64,000 nucleotides of DNA from NCBI GenBank assembly GCA_024760505.1, contig CP058931.1, positions 2,118,001 through 2,182,000 of the forward strand, in the 5' to 3' direction. Under the pieces are notes generated by a model. It saw nothing but the letters and a program-made list of their open reading frames with translations. It ran no database searches and was not told the DNA's origin. The position numbers and the translations under genes were made by a program. This document shows, one piece after another, positions 46,006-54,857 of the stretch (position 1 is its first letter; each line of letters begins with the position of its first letter). This DNA comes from Nitrospira sp. (GTDB lineage Bacteria; Nitrospirota; Nitrospiria; Nitrospirales; UBA8639).

Positions 46006-49000
46006 ATGGAATCTCCCCATCCTTCAAAGTCTTCTCCTTCTTCCGATGAAGAAATTCATCGAAAGCGCCTGGGAGATCTGACGCTTTCCCTTGGGTCTTC
46101 CCAAGGGTCACCTGCACAATTATCTTCGAAATCGGAAGCTTCCAGCCATAATACCCGACTGTCCGAGACTCGCCAATCCAAGATATCCCCAGGTACCCCA
46201 CAGCCTGAGTTGCAAGAGGAATTGCATGCCCTTCGACAGCAAGTGGAGCGGTTCATTCTGGCCTCCCAGGGGTCTCGTGAGGGATTGTGGGTGGCTGAAA
46301 TTTGTTCGGATATTCCCTGGTACTCTCCAGAGTGTCCGGTGTGGTACTCCCCTCAGTTTATCGCGATGTTGGGGTATGAGGAATCTGAGTTCCCGGGAGT
46401 ACTGGGAAGTTGGGAGCAACGGTTACACCCTGACGATCGGGAGCGAGTCTTTGAGGCCTTAACCAATCATATTGAAAAGAGGATTCCCTATCATGTGGAG
46501 TCCCGGTTACTCACTAAATCAAAAGGTTATCGTTGGTTTGAGGCCACCGGGGAGGGAACCTTTGATGCCGATGGCCGGTTACTTAGAGGGGGAGGAACCA
46601 TACGCGACATCACGGAGCGCAAGTTGGCGGAGGACATATCGAGGCGGAACCACGCTCTGTTAGATGCTGTCCTCGAAGAAATGAGTGATGTGGTCTATGT
46701 TAAGGACCAGGATGGTCGGTACCTCCTGGTGAATCCTTCGGGCGCGGAGATTATGGGAAAGGCCATCCATGAGGTCGTCGGAAAAACCGATGAGGAAATA
46801 TTTGGCACCCAGCCGCATGCGTTGTTTGTCGAGGGAGATGACCATGTGATGCAATCTGCGGGGACTCAGACATTTGAGGTCGAGGTTCAGGAGCAGCATC
46901 CTGTGTCCCGAACGTTTTTAGTGACCAAAGACTCGTTTGGATCTTTACCGGATGGTCAGAACGGGGTCTTGGGTTTTGCTCGCGATATTACGTTCCGAAA
47001 AGCCGCTGAGCTCATCATTCAGGAACGAGAAAAACGCTTCCGGGCCATTATGGAAAATGCCTATGATCTGATCACGGAAGCCGATGCAGAAGGACGGTTC
47101 CTCTATGTGAGCCCAAATTTCAAAGAATCTCTTGGGTACAGCTCCCAAGATCTGCTTGGCACGAGTGTCTTTGCCCCGGTTCATCCTGAAGATCGAGACA
47201 GGGTAGTGGAGGAGTTTTGCCAAGGCATGAAGACCCACGGTTCCGGCCGTTCAGTCTACCGCTATCGGCATCAGAATGGGGAGTACCGCTGGTTTGAAAG
47301 CACCGGACGAGCCTTTCAAACGGCGCTTGGGGAACTGCGCGCAGTCGTCATCTCGCGAGATATCACTCAGAGAAAACAATGGGAAGATGCGCTGGAGGCG
47401 ATTGTCAAAGGTAATGTGATCCCCGGCTCTCCAAATTTCTTTGAAGTCCTTGTCGGCGAATTGGCCAAAGCGCTTCAGGTGCCCATGGTGTTTTTGTCAG
47501 AGCGGATTGAGCCAAATGCCAGCAAAGCCCGGACATTGGCTTTTTGGAACCACGACCATTTTGAGCATTCCTCCGAGTATGATTGTCTTGGTGGCCCTTG
47601 CGAACAGGTGTTTCAGGGTAACCCTGTGGACCAGCCTTCCGGTGTCCAAAACCTCTTTCCTCGGAGTGAAACGATTCGAGCTCTGGGGGTTGAGGCGTAT
47701 TATGGGATTCCTCTTTTTAATGCTCAGAATGAGGTTGTGGGAAATCTAGCGCTTTTGGATACGAATCCGCTTGTTCTTTCCTCTCAAGGGCATAATCTTT
47801 TGAAGATTTTTGCCGCACGGGCAGGAGCGGAACTTGAGCGCAAGCGGGCACAGGAAGAAGTCCAAAACAGCCAGGACAAGTATCGTGAGCTCTACGATCA
47901 GACTCCATTAATTTATTTCACGGTGAATAGTCAGGGCATCATTCTCTCTGTGAATCAATATGGGGCTCAAGTGTTGGGGTATCGGGTTGAGGAATTGCTG
48001 GGCACTTCTGCGTTTTCCGTGGTCTATGAGGAGGACCGTGCCCTGTTTCAATCAGGTCTGGAGAAGGGGTTGCGTGAATCCATTAAAGGTATTCTTCCTG
48101 AATTCAGAAAAGTAAAAAAGGACGGGACCATCATTTGGGTGAAAGAGACGATTCAGGCCATTGAGAAACAGTCAGGGCCTCGGGTGTGGTTACTGTCTTG
48201 TGAGGATATTACAGAGCGGAAACGGACCGAAGAGGCTTTATTATTGAGTGAGATGCAATTGCGGCATACCCAAAAAATGGAGGCGATCGGGACCTTGGCC
48301 GGGGGCATTGCCCATGACTTTAATAATATTTTGGGTGCGATCCTGGGATATTCCGAATTGGCGATGGCCTATGCCACGCAGGATGAACGCTTAAAATCGT
48401 ATTTAAACGAAGTGGTCGCTGCAGGGAATCGGGCCCGTGATCTTGTGAAGCAAATTTTAGCCTTTAGCCGGCGCTCGGAAAAGGATAAGGAGGCCATTGA
48501 CCTGCGATTGGTCATCCGGGATGTCCTGAAAATGGTTCGTGCCAGCTTTCCTTCCTCGATTGAAATTCGAACGTCTTTGGATCTTGAGTCCACGGTGATT
48601 TATGGTGACCGGACGCAAATGCAACAAGTGATTATGAATCTGTGTGCCAATGCGGAATATGCCATGCGGGAAGAGGGCGGTCTGTTGGAAATAGCCTTAG
48701 GCCATGAGTGTATTCCTGAGGATGGAATGCCGGGCCTGGGCCTGTGCAAAGCCGGTTCCTACCTTCAGGTGGTGATTCGTGACACCGGAAATGGCATTCC
48801 TCTCGAAATGGTCGAAAGAATTTTTGAGCCATTTTTTACCACAAAGCCTGCCGGGGAGGGCACGGGACTCGGGCTGGCGGTTGTCCACGGGATCGTCCAC
48901 AACCACGGGGGTGGGATTGCGGTGTCCAGTCGTCCCGGGGAGGGCACGACCTTCACGGTACTCCTGCCGCGCTTGGATGTGATTGCGCCCGAAAAACCTG

Positions 49001-49422
49001 AGGAAGTGATTGCCTGGCCGACCGGATCGGGAAGGGTCTTATTTGTGGATGATGAGGAAATGCTGACGCGCTGGGGGACACAATTTCTCAGCCATTTAGG
49101 CTATGCCGTTGTGGCGAGCGTCAATCCGTATGAAGCGTTAGATCTGTTTCGAGCACATCCCTCGGATTTTGATGTGGTCGTGACGGATCAAACCATGCCA
49201 ACGATGAGCGGGGAGGCCTTATCTCGTGCGTTGTTAGGAATTCGAGCGGATATTCCCATTCTGTTGTGTACGGGGTTTAGCCACACCATGACTCAAGAAA
49301 AAGCCAAGCAACTCGGCATTCGGGCCTTCTTGATGAAGCCGGTCAACGGACTGTCTCTGGCTCTTGCGCTCCGGAACATCCTGGGTGGAGGTCCTACTCC
49401 GGATCCCACGCTTCATTCCTGA
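46006..49422 (+). CDS. Hybrid sensor histidine kinase with PAS and GAF domains
   Basis: The 1138-residue protein appears soluble; I see no membrane helix. Its order is a low-complexity N-terminus (1-85), PAS with PAC (about 85-205), PAS (215-330), PAS (340-455), GAF (465-610), PAS (620-745), then HisKA with the phospho-acceptor His in GTLAGGIAHDFNNILGAILG. The HATPase domain (NLCANAEYAM, DTGNGIP, GEGTGLGLAVVHG) and a C-terminal receiver (FVDDEE, VTDQTMPTMSG, LMKPV) complete it. The GAF domain has a GGPCEQVF motif like that of the sigma-54 activator at 60516. No cognate regulator is adjacent, so its output is unknown. Confidence 0.92.
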   Translation: MESPHPSKSSPSSDEEIHRKRLGDLTLSLGSSQGSPAQLSSKSEASSHNTRLSETRQSKISPGTPQPELQEELHALRQQVERFILASQGSREGLWVAEICSDIPWYSPECPVWYSPQFIAMLGYEESEFPGVLGSWEQRLHPDDRERVFEALTNHIEKRIPYHVESRLLTKSKGYRWFEATGEGTFDADGRLLRGGGTIRDITERKLAEDISRRNHALLDAVLEEMSDVVYVKDQDGRYLLVNPSGAEIMGKAIHEVVGKTDEEIFGTQPHALFVEGDDHVMQSAGTQTFEVEVQEQHPVSRTFLVTKDSFGSLPDGQNGVLGFARDITFRKAAELIIQEREKRFRAIMENAYDLITEADAEGRFLYVSPNFKESLGYSSQDLLGTSVFAPVHPEDRDRVVEEFCQGMKTHGSGRSVYRYRHQNGEYRWFESTGRAFQTALGELRAVVISRDITQRKQWEDALEAIVKGNVIPGSPNFFEVLVGELAKALQVPMVFLSERIEPNASKARTLAFWNHDHFEHSSEYDCLGGPCEQVFQGNPVDQPSGVQNLFPRSETIRALGVEAYYGIPLFNAQNEVVGNLALLDTNPLVLSSQGHNLLKIFAARAGAELERKRAQEEVQNSQDKYRELYDQTPLIYFTVNSQGIILSVNQYGAQVLGYRVEELLGTSAFSVVYEEDRALFQSGLEKGLRESIKGILPEFRKVKKDGTIIWVKETIQAIEKQSGPRVWLLSCEDITERKRTEEALLLSEMQLRHTQKMEAIGTLAGGIAHDFNNILGAILGYSELAMAYATQDERLKSYLNEVVAAGNRARDLVKQILAFSRRSEKDKEAIDLRLVIRDVLKMVRASFPSSIEIRTSLDLESTVIYGDRTQMQQVIMNLCANAEYAMREEGGLLEIALGHECIPEDGMPGLGLCKAGSYLQVVIRDTGNGIPLEMVERIFEPFFTTKPAGEGTGLGLAVVHGIVHNHGGGIAVSSRPGEGTTFTVLLPRLDVIAPEKPEEVIAWPTGSGRVLFVDDEEMLTRWGTQFLSHLGYAVVASVNPYEALDLFRAHPSDFDVVVTDQTMPTMSGEALSRALLGIRADIPILLCTGFSHTMTQEKAKQLGIRAFLMKPVNGLSLALALRNILGGGPTPDPTLHS

Positions 49423-49545
49423 GGGGTCATCTGACGTTAAGCCACCATTATAGTCGTGTTTCCGCTCTCTTGAATTGTTTGTGAGAGATCGTCCGACCTT
49501 TTAGCCAGGCGCCACCATAGGGGATTTTCCTCATCAGGTGCTTGG

Positions 49546-49881
49546 TTATTTCACTTCGACCTGGATTGAATCAGACGTGTCAAGAAGTTCATGGTCATGG
49601 TCGGCCACCTTGACCGTGATCAGATGCTTACCCGGAGGCAGTCCTTGGAGCGTGCATTTGAATCCTTTTTAGTATTGGCCATCGACAAAGGCATGTATAT
49701 GGTCGCTTTTGGTGCCCTTTTGTAACGTCTACGTTAGTTCAACGGTCGATCCGACGATTTCGCCATTGTGCGGGGAGGTAATCGCCAGCTGAGATCCTTC
49801 CTTTTCCCCGGCAGAAGCCGACAACCCACCCATAGCGATAACGCTTCCCACGATTGCCACTTGGAATATCCAGGATTTCAT
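49546..49881 (-). pseudogene. Small secreted-protein gene with two in-frame stop codons
   Basis: Translating the minus strand from ATG 49881 gives 112 codons in one frame: a signal peptide (MKSWIFQVAIVGSVIAMGGL), then QLAITSPHNGEIVGSTVELT, TAG at codon 51, TLQKGTKSDHIHAFVDGQY, TAA at codon 71, and KGFKCTLQGLPPGKHLITVK to a final TAA. The reading is coherent on both sides of each stop, so this is a decayed periplasmic protein, probably with one Ig-like beta-sandwich domain. GAGAG lies before the ATG. An aromatic residue and a Gln would be natural at the two stop positions. Confidence 0.8.
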
Positions 49882-50184
49882 ACGTCTCTCCTTGGTCTTC
49901 GAAGGTTTTATTGAATGAAATTGAGGTTTACAACCGGGGAATTATTGCCGAAAAAATTCTGGAGGGCAAGATTCGATGAAGCTTGAAATACGAATGTCAC
50001 TAAGGGTCGCCTTCGTTAATCAACCAATACAATAAGTCAGGTGGGAATCTGGAAGAAACAGGCTCTCTGTAGAAATCGGCGAAGGTTAGGGAGTCCACGT
50101 AAACGGAGCTATCACTGGCGAGATTTTAGTCTTGGGAAGTTTTTCGCCGATGTATATGTACAAAAGTTTCAGAGATCTTTTTGA
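49882..50184. other. Gap between the secreted-protein pseudogene and the interrupted repeat
   Basis: About 300 bp with no open frame worth reporting, no tRNA-like fold and no clear terminator. It is probably the old upstream region of the pseudogene. Confidence 0.4.
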
Positions 50185-50206
50185 GCCGGGGTCCGTCCCA
50201 TAGGTG

Positions 50207-51552
50207 TTAAGCTAAGCCTTGCCCTCTGTAGAGGTTCGGATCGAAACCCGCTTCGAGCATGTCCAGCGTGGTCATCCGTGAGCGTTGTCGATGCTTGCGA
50301 CAGTGCCTGAGCAGGGTCTCAAGCTCTTGGGACAGATAGGCCCTGGCTTGCGCCTCCGACCATATGACGAATTGCGCGAGAAGAAACGCGCGCTCCTGGA
50401 GCCGTTTGTAGAGCTTTGCCAGGCTGATCTCTTGGCGTGAGGCATTCCACAACGCGGTGTTGGCGACGGCATGCAGGCGCTGCACCCACACCGCCGCAAT
50501 CAATTTGCCGTAGAGCTCGCAGCGTAAGCGATGAACATTGCCGGTGGCGGACTGATGCACGCGCAGAATGGATTTAAATTGTTTGAACAGCAACTCGATC
50601 TGCCAACGGAGCGTATACAAGGCCCGGATCATGTCCAGGGGCACCCAGGGCTCCGGCACATTGGTGATCAAGAGCGTCCAGTCGCAGAAAGCCAAATGCC
50701 GTGGACTGCCGGTCCGGCCTTGCCGGCGGGCGTGGGCCTTAAATCGTCGGCGCCGATCATTGGCGATCTGGGCACTGACGCGCAGGCACACCAGCCGACA
50801 GGCGTGCGTTTGATTCTTGCCCTGCCCCAGGCGCACCTGGCGTTCATCCATCGGCCCCGGTGCGGCTCGTAAGACCTGGCCGAGGTCAAGCGGCTCGCCT
50901 GTCTGGCCATCGTGCACCGTGGTGTCGAGGAACAAGCGCGTCAGAAAGAAGGCGCCTTTCGCCATGAGGGCGTTGACGGTCGTCAGTTTGAAATAACCCT
51001 GATCGAAGAGCAGCAGGTCGGTCGTGTTGACCAGAGCGGGCAGATGGTCCGTGTAGCGATTATCCGGCATGGTGCCGGCGGTGTCCGCCAGAAAGGTCAG
51101 TTCGCCCTGCTTGTAGTCATACGCCGTTTGGAGTTTGCAGTTGGCGGTGGAGGCGTTGCCCCCTGAGCCGGGAAGGACGGCGCCCAGTTTCGCGCTGACA
51201 TCCCAACTCGAGCTATCCATGAGCAGGACGCGGGCAAACGGCTGGAGCAGGTGCGTGCGGATCGGCACCGGCTGCAGTTTGTGCCGAAGCACAGTGTGCA
51301 GACAGTGGCGGAGAAAGGCGGTCGCCGAGGCCGTAAAGCGTTGATGTAAGGCTTCGCGACTGATGCGCGTGGATAACGCCGCGACCATCCCCCCCAAGGA
51401 CGGATGCATCATCCCCAGTTGGGCCAACGTCAGCAGGACGAGGAATTCATAGGGTGTGAGCCGCCCGTGGCGTTGCTGAAACCCCGTCTGTTTGGCCAGC
51501 CGAGTAATCTCGTTTTTTTTAACCCCGCAAATAACCTCGGAAGCCCCCTCAT
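50207..51552 (-). CDS. IS4-family transposase, read through a probable slippage site
   Basis: The main frame (TTG 51427 to 50207) holds the DDE core: LLMDSSSWDV (first Asp), LLFDQGYFKLTTV (second Asp), and YTLRWQIELLFKQFK, an exact Tyr-2-Arg-3-Glu-6-Lys signature of the IS4 family. Coding continues upstream of 51427 (NEITRLAKQTGFQQRHGRLT and PYEFLVLLTLAQLG) to a run of eight A on the minus strand (plus-strand T at 51513-51520). There it changes frame to MRGLPRLFAGLKK starting at ATG 51552. That ATG overlaps the DUF6788-gene stop as ATGA. A -1 ribosomal shift on A-AAA-AAA, or polymerase slippage adding one A, would produce the full protein of about 448 residues. A plain inactivating indel is the alternative. 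Confidence 0.82.
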
Positions 51553-51884
51553 GCGGACGTCTCCCGGAAGCCCTGGCTGCGAGCCAGGGCGAGACACGCC
51601 TGGACCCAGGCCGTGGTTAACGCCTTGAAGCGCGGATAGCGCTTGAGCCGCCGCCGCACCTCGCCCAGGTCCCCTTTCTGGACGAAGAGCGTGGAGCTCT
51701 GGCCCGCCACGGTAAAACTGAGCTGATAGTAGGGCCCATGCTTCTTGGGATTGGAGGGGGCTTTGCACCGACAGCCCGGTGTCCCGCACACATTCCACTG
51801 TTCGCTCAGGCTTCCCGGCAAGACCGGGCCCAAGGTGGCCAGCTGCCGCTGAATTCGTTGCAGGGTCTGCTCGTCTCGCGTCAT
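51549..51884 (-). CDS. IS-associated DUF6788-like protein
   Basis: The 111-residue protein includes LPGSLSEQWNVCGTPGCRCK, with a Cys-x4-Cys-x-Cys cluster, and then KKHGPYYQLSFTVAG. I recall this as DUF6788, a family of small proteins encoded beside transposase genes, possibly binding zinc and DNA. It is the first gene of the IS4 element and ends in an ATGA overlap with the transposase start, which suggests coupled translation. Whether it helps or limits transposition is unknown. Confidence 0.72.
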   Translation of the reverse strand: MTRDEQTLQRIQRQLATLGPVLPGSLSEQWNVCGTPGCRCKAPSNPKKHGPYYQLSFTVAGQSSTLFVQKGDLGEVRRRLKRYPRFKALTTAWVQACLALARSQGFRETSA

Positions 51885-52528
51885 CGGTGCCTCCTCGTAT
51901 GTGCTGATTAAACCCGATAGCCTCTATAAAGCTATCGGTAATATAGCACAAAAAAAGCGCTGAGCAAGCGCAGGTGAAAGAAACGCCTTCGGCTTAGCTT
52001 AACAGCTATGGGGTCCGTCCCGGCAGCCGAGGACTTGCTTGGCGTGTCCCGCAGGGCACAACCGTTGTTGTGGAGCAAAAGTGGCCAAACAGCGGTCGCG
52101 CTCCTCGAGACGCACTATGCAAACGGACGCCCCGTCCGGCCTCATCGGATGGGACGGACGCGAACTATGAAAGAGCGGGCCAACTCGCGGGGCTCAAACA
52201 AAAGATAAGAGCGTCCATCCCTGGGGCCGGACGGCAGGCGTCGATAGGCGAAGGGGAGAGAGAGATGAGGGTTTGGAACATTCGACCCATGTCTGGCGTC
52301 GCCTGCAAGGGTGCCTCGCCACAGGGCAGGAGACAGTGGGCATACCTGTCAGGTGTAGTCGAGTATCTGCGTTGGTAGCGGTGCCTCTTCAGCCAACGAG
52401 GAAGAGTGAAGGAAGACCTACTCTGCTCCGAGTGCTGAATGGTTCACCAGGGGAAAGGAATGTTTTGGATAACCCCCAAGGAGCCGGGGCATCCAACACA
52501 TAAATTTTCCAGGATGGAGTAGCGAGAC

Positions 52529-53203
52529 ATGAAGAAAATCCTGCTTATCGGTGTGTTGGTGTTGATCGGGGCATCGGTGGCCTATTGTCAGCATTTTTGG
52601 ATTCCCTACACCTGGCATCAAAAGATGACAGTGGAAGTTGACGTCGATGGCCAGCTCTACACCGGGTCAAGTGTCGTGAAGGTGACCGTGCGGGACAGTG
52701 ATCCGCTAACGAAGGGACTGGGGTTTTCCTCCCAGTTTGGGGCGAGGGGGGAAGCGGCGTTCGTCGAACTTCCAGGGAAGGGATATGTGTTTGCTCTGCT
52801 CGATGGCGGTCCGCCCGATAGCGGGCCGCAAACCAATGCAATCAATATATTTAAAGATCAATTGCCACGGAGGGGTGATGAACGATTTGCGATCGTGGCG
52901 AAATCGCGATTTAAAAAAGACATTCCGCGGTCCCACTACCCTCTGCTGGTAGCGTTCATGGATATCAATGATCCTAAAACCGTGCAGAAAGTTGATCCGG
53001 AGGATCTGGCGGCCACGTTCGGACCAGGGGTGTCACTCAAGCGCATCACGCTGGAAATCACCGACGAGCCGGTAACGGAAGGGAAGATTGAACGCGTGTT
53101 GGGGTGGTGGAACAACTTAACTGTACCCATTGGTGGAAAAGTAGATCGAAAATACGGTGATCCCTTATATGGGCTAGGTAAATGGAGTTTTGTCAGGGAA
53201 TGA
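52529..53203 (+). CDS. Secreted HQKMTVE-type protein, module 1
   Basis: The 224-residue protein starts with a Sec signal peptide (MKKILLIGVLVLIGASVAYC), then YTWHQKMTVEVDVDGQLYTG and SSVVKVTV. After a variable middle (about 75-140) comes the highly conserved DLAATFGPGVSLKRITLEIT followed by DEPVTEGKIE. The protein is probably periplasmic. I recall the WHQKxTV/FGPGVxLKRIT pattern from proteins encoded next to lipase-like genes, for example in rhizobia; the function is unknown to me. GGAG lies about 12 bases before the ATG. The next gene starts 1 bp after its stop. A paralogue is encoded at 53819-54505. Confidence 0.78.
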   Translation: MKKILLIGVLVLIGASVAYCQHFWIPYTWHQKMTVEVDVDGQLYTGSSVVKVTVRDSDPLTKGLGFSSQFGARGEAAFVELPGKGYVFALLDGGPPDSGPQTNAINIFKDQLPRRGDERFAIVAKSRFKKDIPRSHYPLLVAFMDINDPKTVQKVDPEDLAATFGPGVSLKRITLEITDEPVTEGKIERVLGWWNNLTVPIGGKVDRKYGDPLYGLGKWSFVRE

Positions 53204-53204
53204 A

Positions 53205-53422
53205 ATGGCTATTACAAAAGAACATATGTATGCCAATTTCGCGATGGAGGCCTATAACCAGAGTACGATTCAGGTATTTTACTCATCGGCAGCAATATTG
53301 GAACGGCAACCATCGGAATTGATGAACTCTTTCCAGTGGGTTTTCAATCCGTGGGTTTCTACGCGGTGGCATATGAGTGGAATGGCGAGACCATCATTTC
53401 CTACCGGGGGACGGATACTGAT
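53205..53422 (+). pseudogene. Truncated, frameshifted lipase-like gene, module 1
   Basis: The frame starts MAITKEHMYANFAMEAYNQ, matching MSASTELMVAILAMDAYNR of the module 2 gene. Near 53268 one base is missing relative to that gene. In the next frame the sequence resumes as GFYAVAYEWNGETIISYRGT, the first strands of a lipase-fold domain (IISYRGTD is the usual oxyanion-side block). The homology stops abruptly at about 53420, where repeat copy B begins. The nucleophile elbow Gly-x-Ser-x-Gly is absent. The gene is therefore broken twice. Confidence 0.78.
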
Positions 53423-53679
53423 GCCGGGGTTCGTCCCGGCAGCCGAGGACTTGCTTGGCGTGTCCCGCAGGGCACCACCGTGGTTGTGGAGCAAAAGTGG
53501 CCAAACAGCGGGCGCGCTCCTCGAGACGCACCATGCAAAGGGACGCCCCGTCCGGCCGCATTGGAGGGGACAGACGCGAACTATGGAAGAGCGGGCCAAC
53601 TCGCAGGGCTCAAACAAGGCCCACGGGAAGATCAGAGCGTCCATCCCTGGGGCCGGACGGCAGGCGTCGATAGGCGAGG
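53423..53679 (+). repeat. Roughly 250-bp repeat, copy B, inserted in or replacing a lipase-like gene
   Basis: The copy starts with the hairpin GCCGGG-GTTCGT-CCCGGC at 53423-53440 and runs to GGCAGGCGTCGATAGGCGAG near 53679, closely matching copy A. It begins directly after the RGTD codons of the lipase-like gene. No remainder of that gene follows, so the unit replaced or truncated the 3' part. Confidence 0.72.
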
Positions 53680-53818
53680 AGAAAGGGACATGGGTTGTTC
53701 GAGATTCCTACTTGCGAGTTGAGGAATCCCTTTGAGCCACAGTCGCTGAATGAAGGCTGTACACCGTGATCCCAGAAAGGCACGCGTAGCAATGACCAGG
53801 AAGGGAACTTGTTGGAAG

Positions 53819-54505
53819 ATGGACAAAAAAGGACTCCGTCTAAACGGATTGGGGCTCATACTCTTTTTCGCTCCGCTCCTGACCGGATTTGAGTTGTTGG
53901 GTTTTGCTTCCTACTCGTGGCACCAGAAGATGACCGTGGAGCTAGATTCGAACGGTAAGATAATCACCGGCTCTAGTGTTGTAGAGATGAAGGTAGAAGG
54001 CATTCCGGAAGCACTGCAATTTCGTACGGCCCGGAAACTTGGTATGCGAGGAGAGGCGGTTTTGGTGGAACCTCCCCAAAAGAGATACCTCTTTGCATTG
54101 TTGACCTATGATGTTTTTTTAACCGGAAAGGTGTTTCACGATCTGGTTGGTGGGGTCGTTTCCCAACCTGAGAACGGGTGGGCCCAGGCCATTCAGAAGG
54201 TACGGGAGATTCGCGAGCTCGATCCAAAAGACTATCCCCTCCTGGTGACGTTTACGAATATCACCGATCCGGCGACTGTCACCAAAGTCGATCCGGATAA
54301 TCTCGCGGCCACGTTCGGGCCGAGCGTCTCGCTCAAACGCATCACGCTGGAAATCACCGATGAGCCCGTAACGGAAGGGAAGATAGAAGGCGTGTTGGAG
54401 TGGATAAATTCAGTTAATCGGCTGGTTGAACCTAAACCTGGTGCACTACTCAAGGAAACCCCCGTAGAACATCGTTTATATCATTTAGACTTTAGGAGAA
54501 AATAA
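53819..54505 (+). CDS. Secreted HQKMTVE-type protein, module 2
   Basis: This paralogue of the protein at 52529 has about 228 residues. The N-terminal hydrophobic segment is LNGLGLILFFAPLLTGFELL, followed by YSWHQKMTVELDSNGKIITG and a divergent middle. The near-identical DNLAATFGPSVSLKRITLEI and TDEPVTEGKIEGVLEW blocks follow. I choose ATG 53819, which places a charged MDKKG in front of the hydrophobic stretch; ATG 53792 or 53750 would add an atypical extension. It is followed after 1 bp by the module 2 lipase-like gene, repeating the order of module 1. Confidence 0.75.
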   Translation: MDKKGLRLNGLGLILFFAPLLTGFELLGFASYSWHQKMTVELDSNGKIITGSSVVEMKVEGIPEALQFRTARKLGMRGEAVLVEPPQKRYLFALLTYDVFLTGKVFHDLVGGVVSQPENGWAQAIQKVREIRELDPKDYPLLVTFTNITDPATVTKVDPDNLAATFGPSVSLKRITLEITDEPVTEGKIEGVLEWINSVNRLVEPKPGALLKETPVEHRLYHLDFRRK

Positions 54506-54506
54506 C

Positions 54507-54857
54507 ATGAGCGCCTCAACTGAGCTTATGGTTGCGATTCTTGCTATGGATGCCTATAACCGTGGGTATAATCCTGGGATTACGCTTTCGGGTACGGAAG
54601 TTGGAAACGCGGCAATTCGAGACATCACAGTTCCTTTACAAGAATGGCAGGATGCCGATTTCTACGCAGTGGCGTATGAGTGGAATGGCGAGACCATCAT
54701 TTCTTGCCGAGGAACAGATAGCAAGGGAGAATTACTTGGTACGCATTATACCATTGCAGTTAATGATGATTATGACGAAGTTCGGGTATTTCCTTCGAGG
54801 AGGACAGACTTCATCAGACCGAACAAATTTGACTTTTGGAAGAGAGCTGAAGCTTAA
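54507..54857 (+). CDS. Short lipase-like protein, probably truncated, module 2
   Basis: The 116-residue product begins MSASTELMVAILAMDAYNRG and includes DFYAVAYEWNGETIISCRGT, the start of a lipase-fold domain. It then continues into a tail without the catalytic Gly-x-Ser-x-Gly, Asp or His blocks and ends at 54857. AGGAG precedes the ATG at good spacing, so it may still be expressed, but it cannot be a working lipase as read. Full-length relatives, as I recall them, are several hundred residues. It meets the receiver gene tail to tail with a 4-bp overlap. Confidence 0.65.
   Translation: MSASTELMVAILAMDAYNRGYNPGITLSGTEVGNAAIRDITVPLQEWQDADFYAVAYEWNGETIISCRGTDSKGELLGTHYTIAVNDDYDEVRVFPSRRTDFIRPNKFDFWKRAEA

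Larger units (their letters stand above)
50200..52009 (-). mobile_element. Complete IS4-family insertion sequence with two genes
   Basis: The 1810-bp element has 19-bp terminal inverted repeats, ATAGGTGTTAAGCTAAGCC at 50200-50218 and the complement of ATAGCTGTTAAGCTAAGCC at 51991-52009, with one mismatch. It is flanked by a perfect 12-bp direct repeat GGGGTCCGTCCC at 50188-50199 and 52010-52021. That length fits the 10-13 bp duplications known for IS4-family elements. It carries an accessory DUF6788-like gene and a transposase gene whose stop codon lies inside the left repeat. Confidence 0.92.
50185..52255 (+). repeat. Roughly 250-bp repeat, copy A, split by the IS4 element
   Basis: Joining 50185-50199 to 52022-52255 restores a unit that starts with the hairpin GCCGGG...CCCGGC and continues CAGCCGAGGACTTGCTTGGC. 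It ends near GGCAGGCGTCGATAGGCGA. It matches copy B at 53423-53679 over almost its full length, with scattered substitutions and a gap of about 12 bases. Neither copy has an obvious shared protein-coding frame. Its nature is unknown to me. Confidence 0.7.

Noticed and set aside
52022..52503. Open frames inside repeat copy A and its downstream leader
   Set aside because: The two repeat copies do not preserve a common reading frame, since their length difference and substitutions break it, so coding is unlikely.
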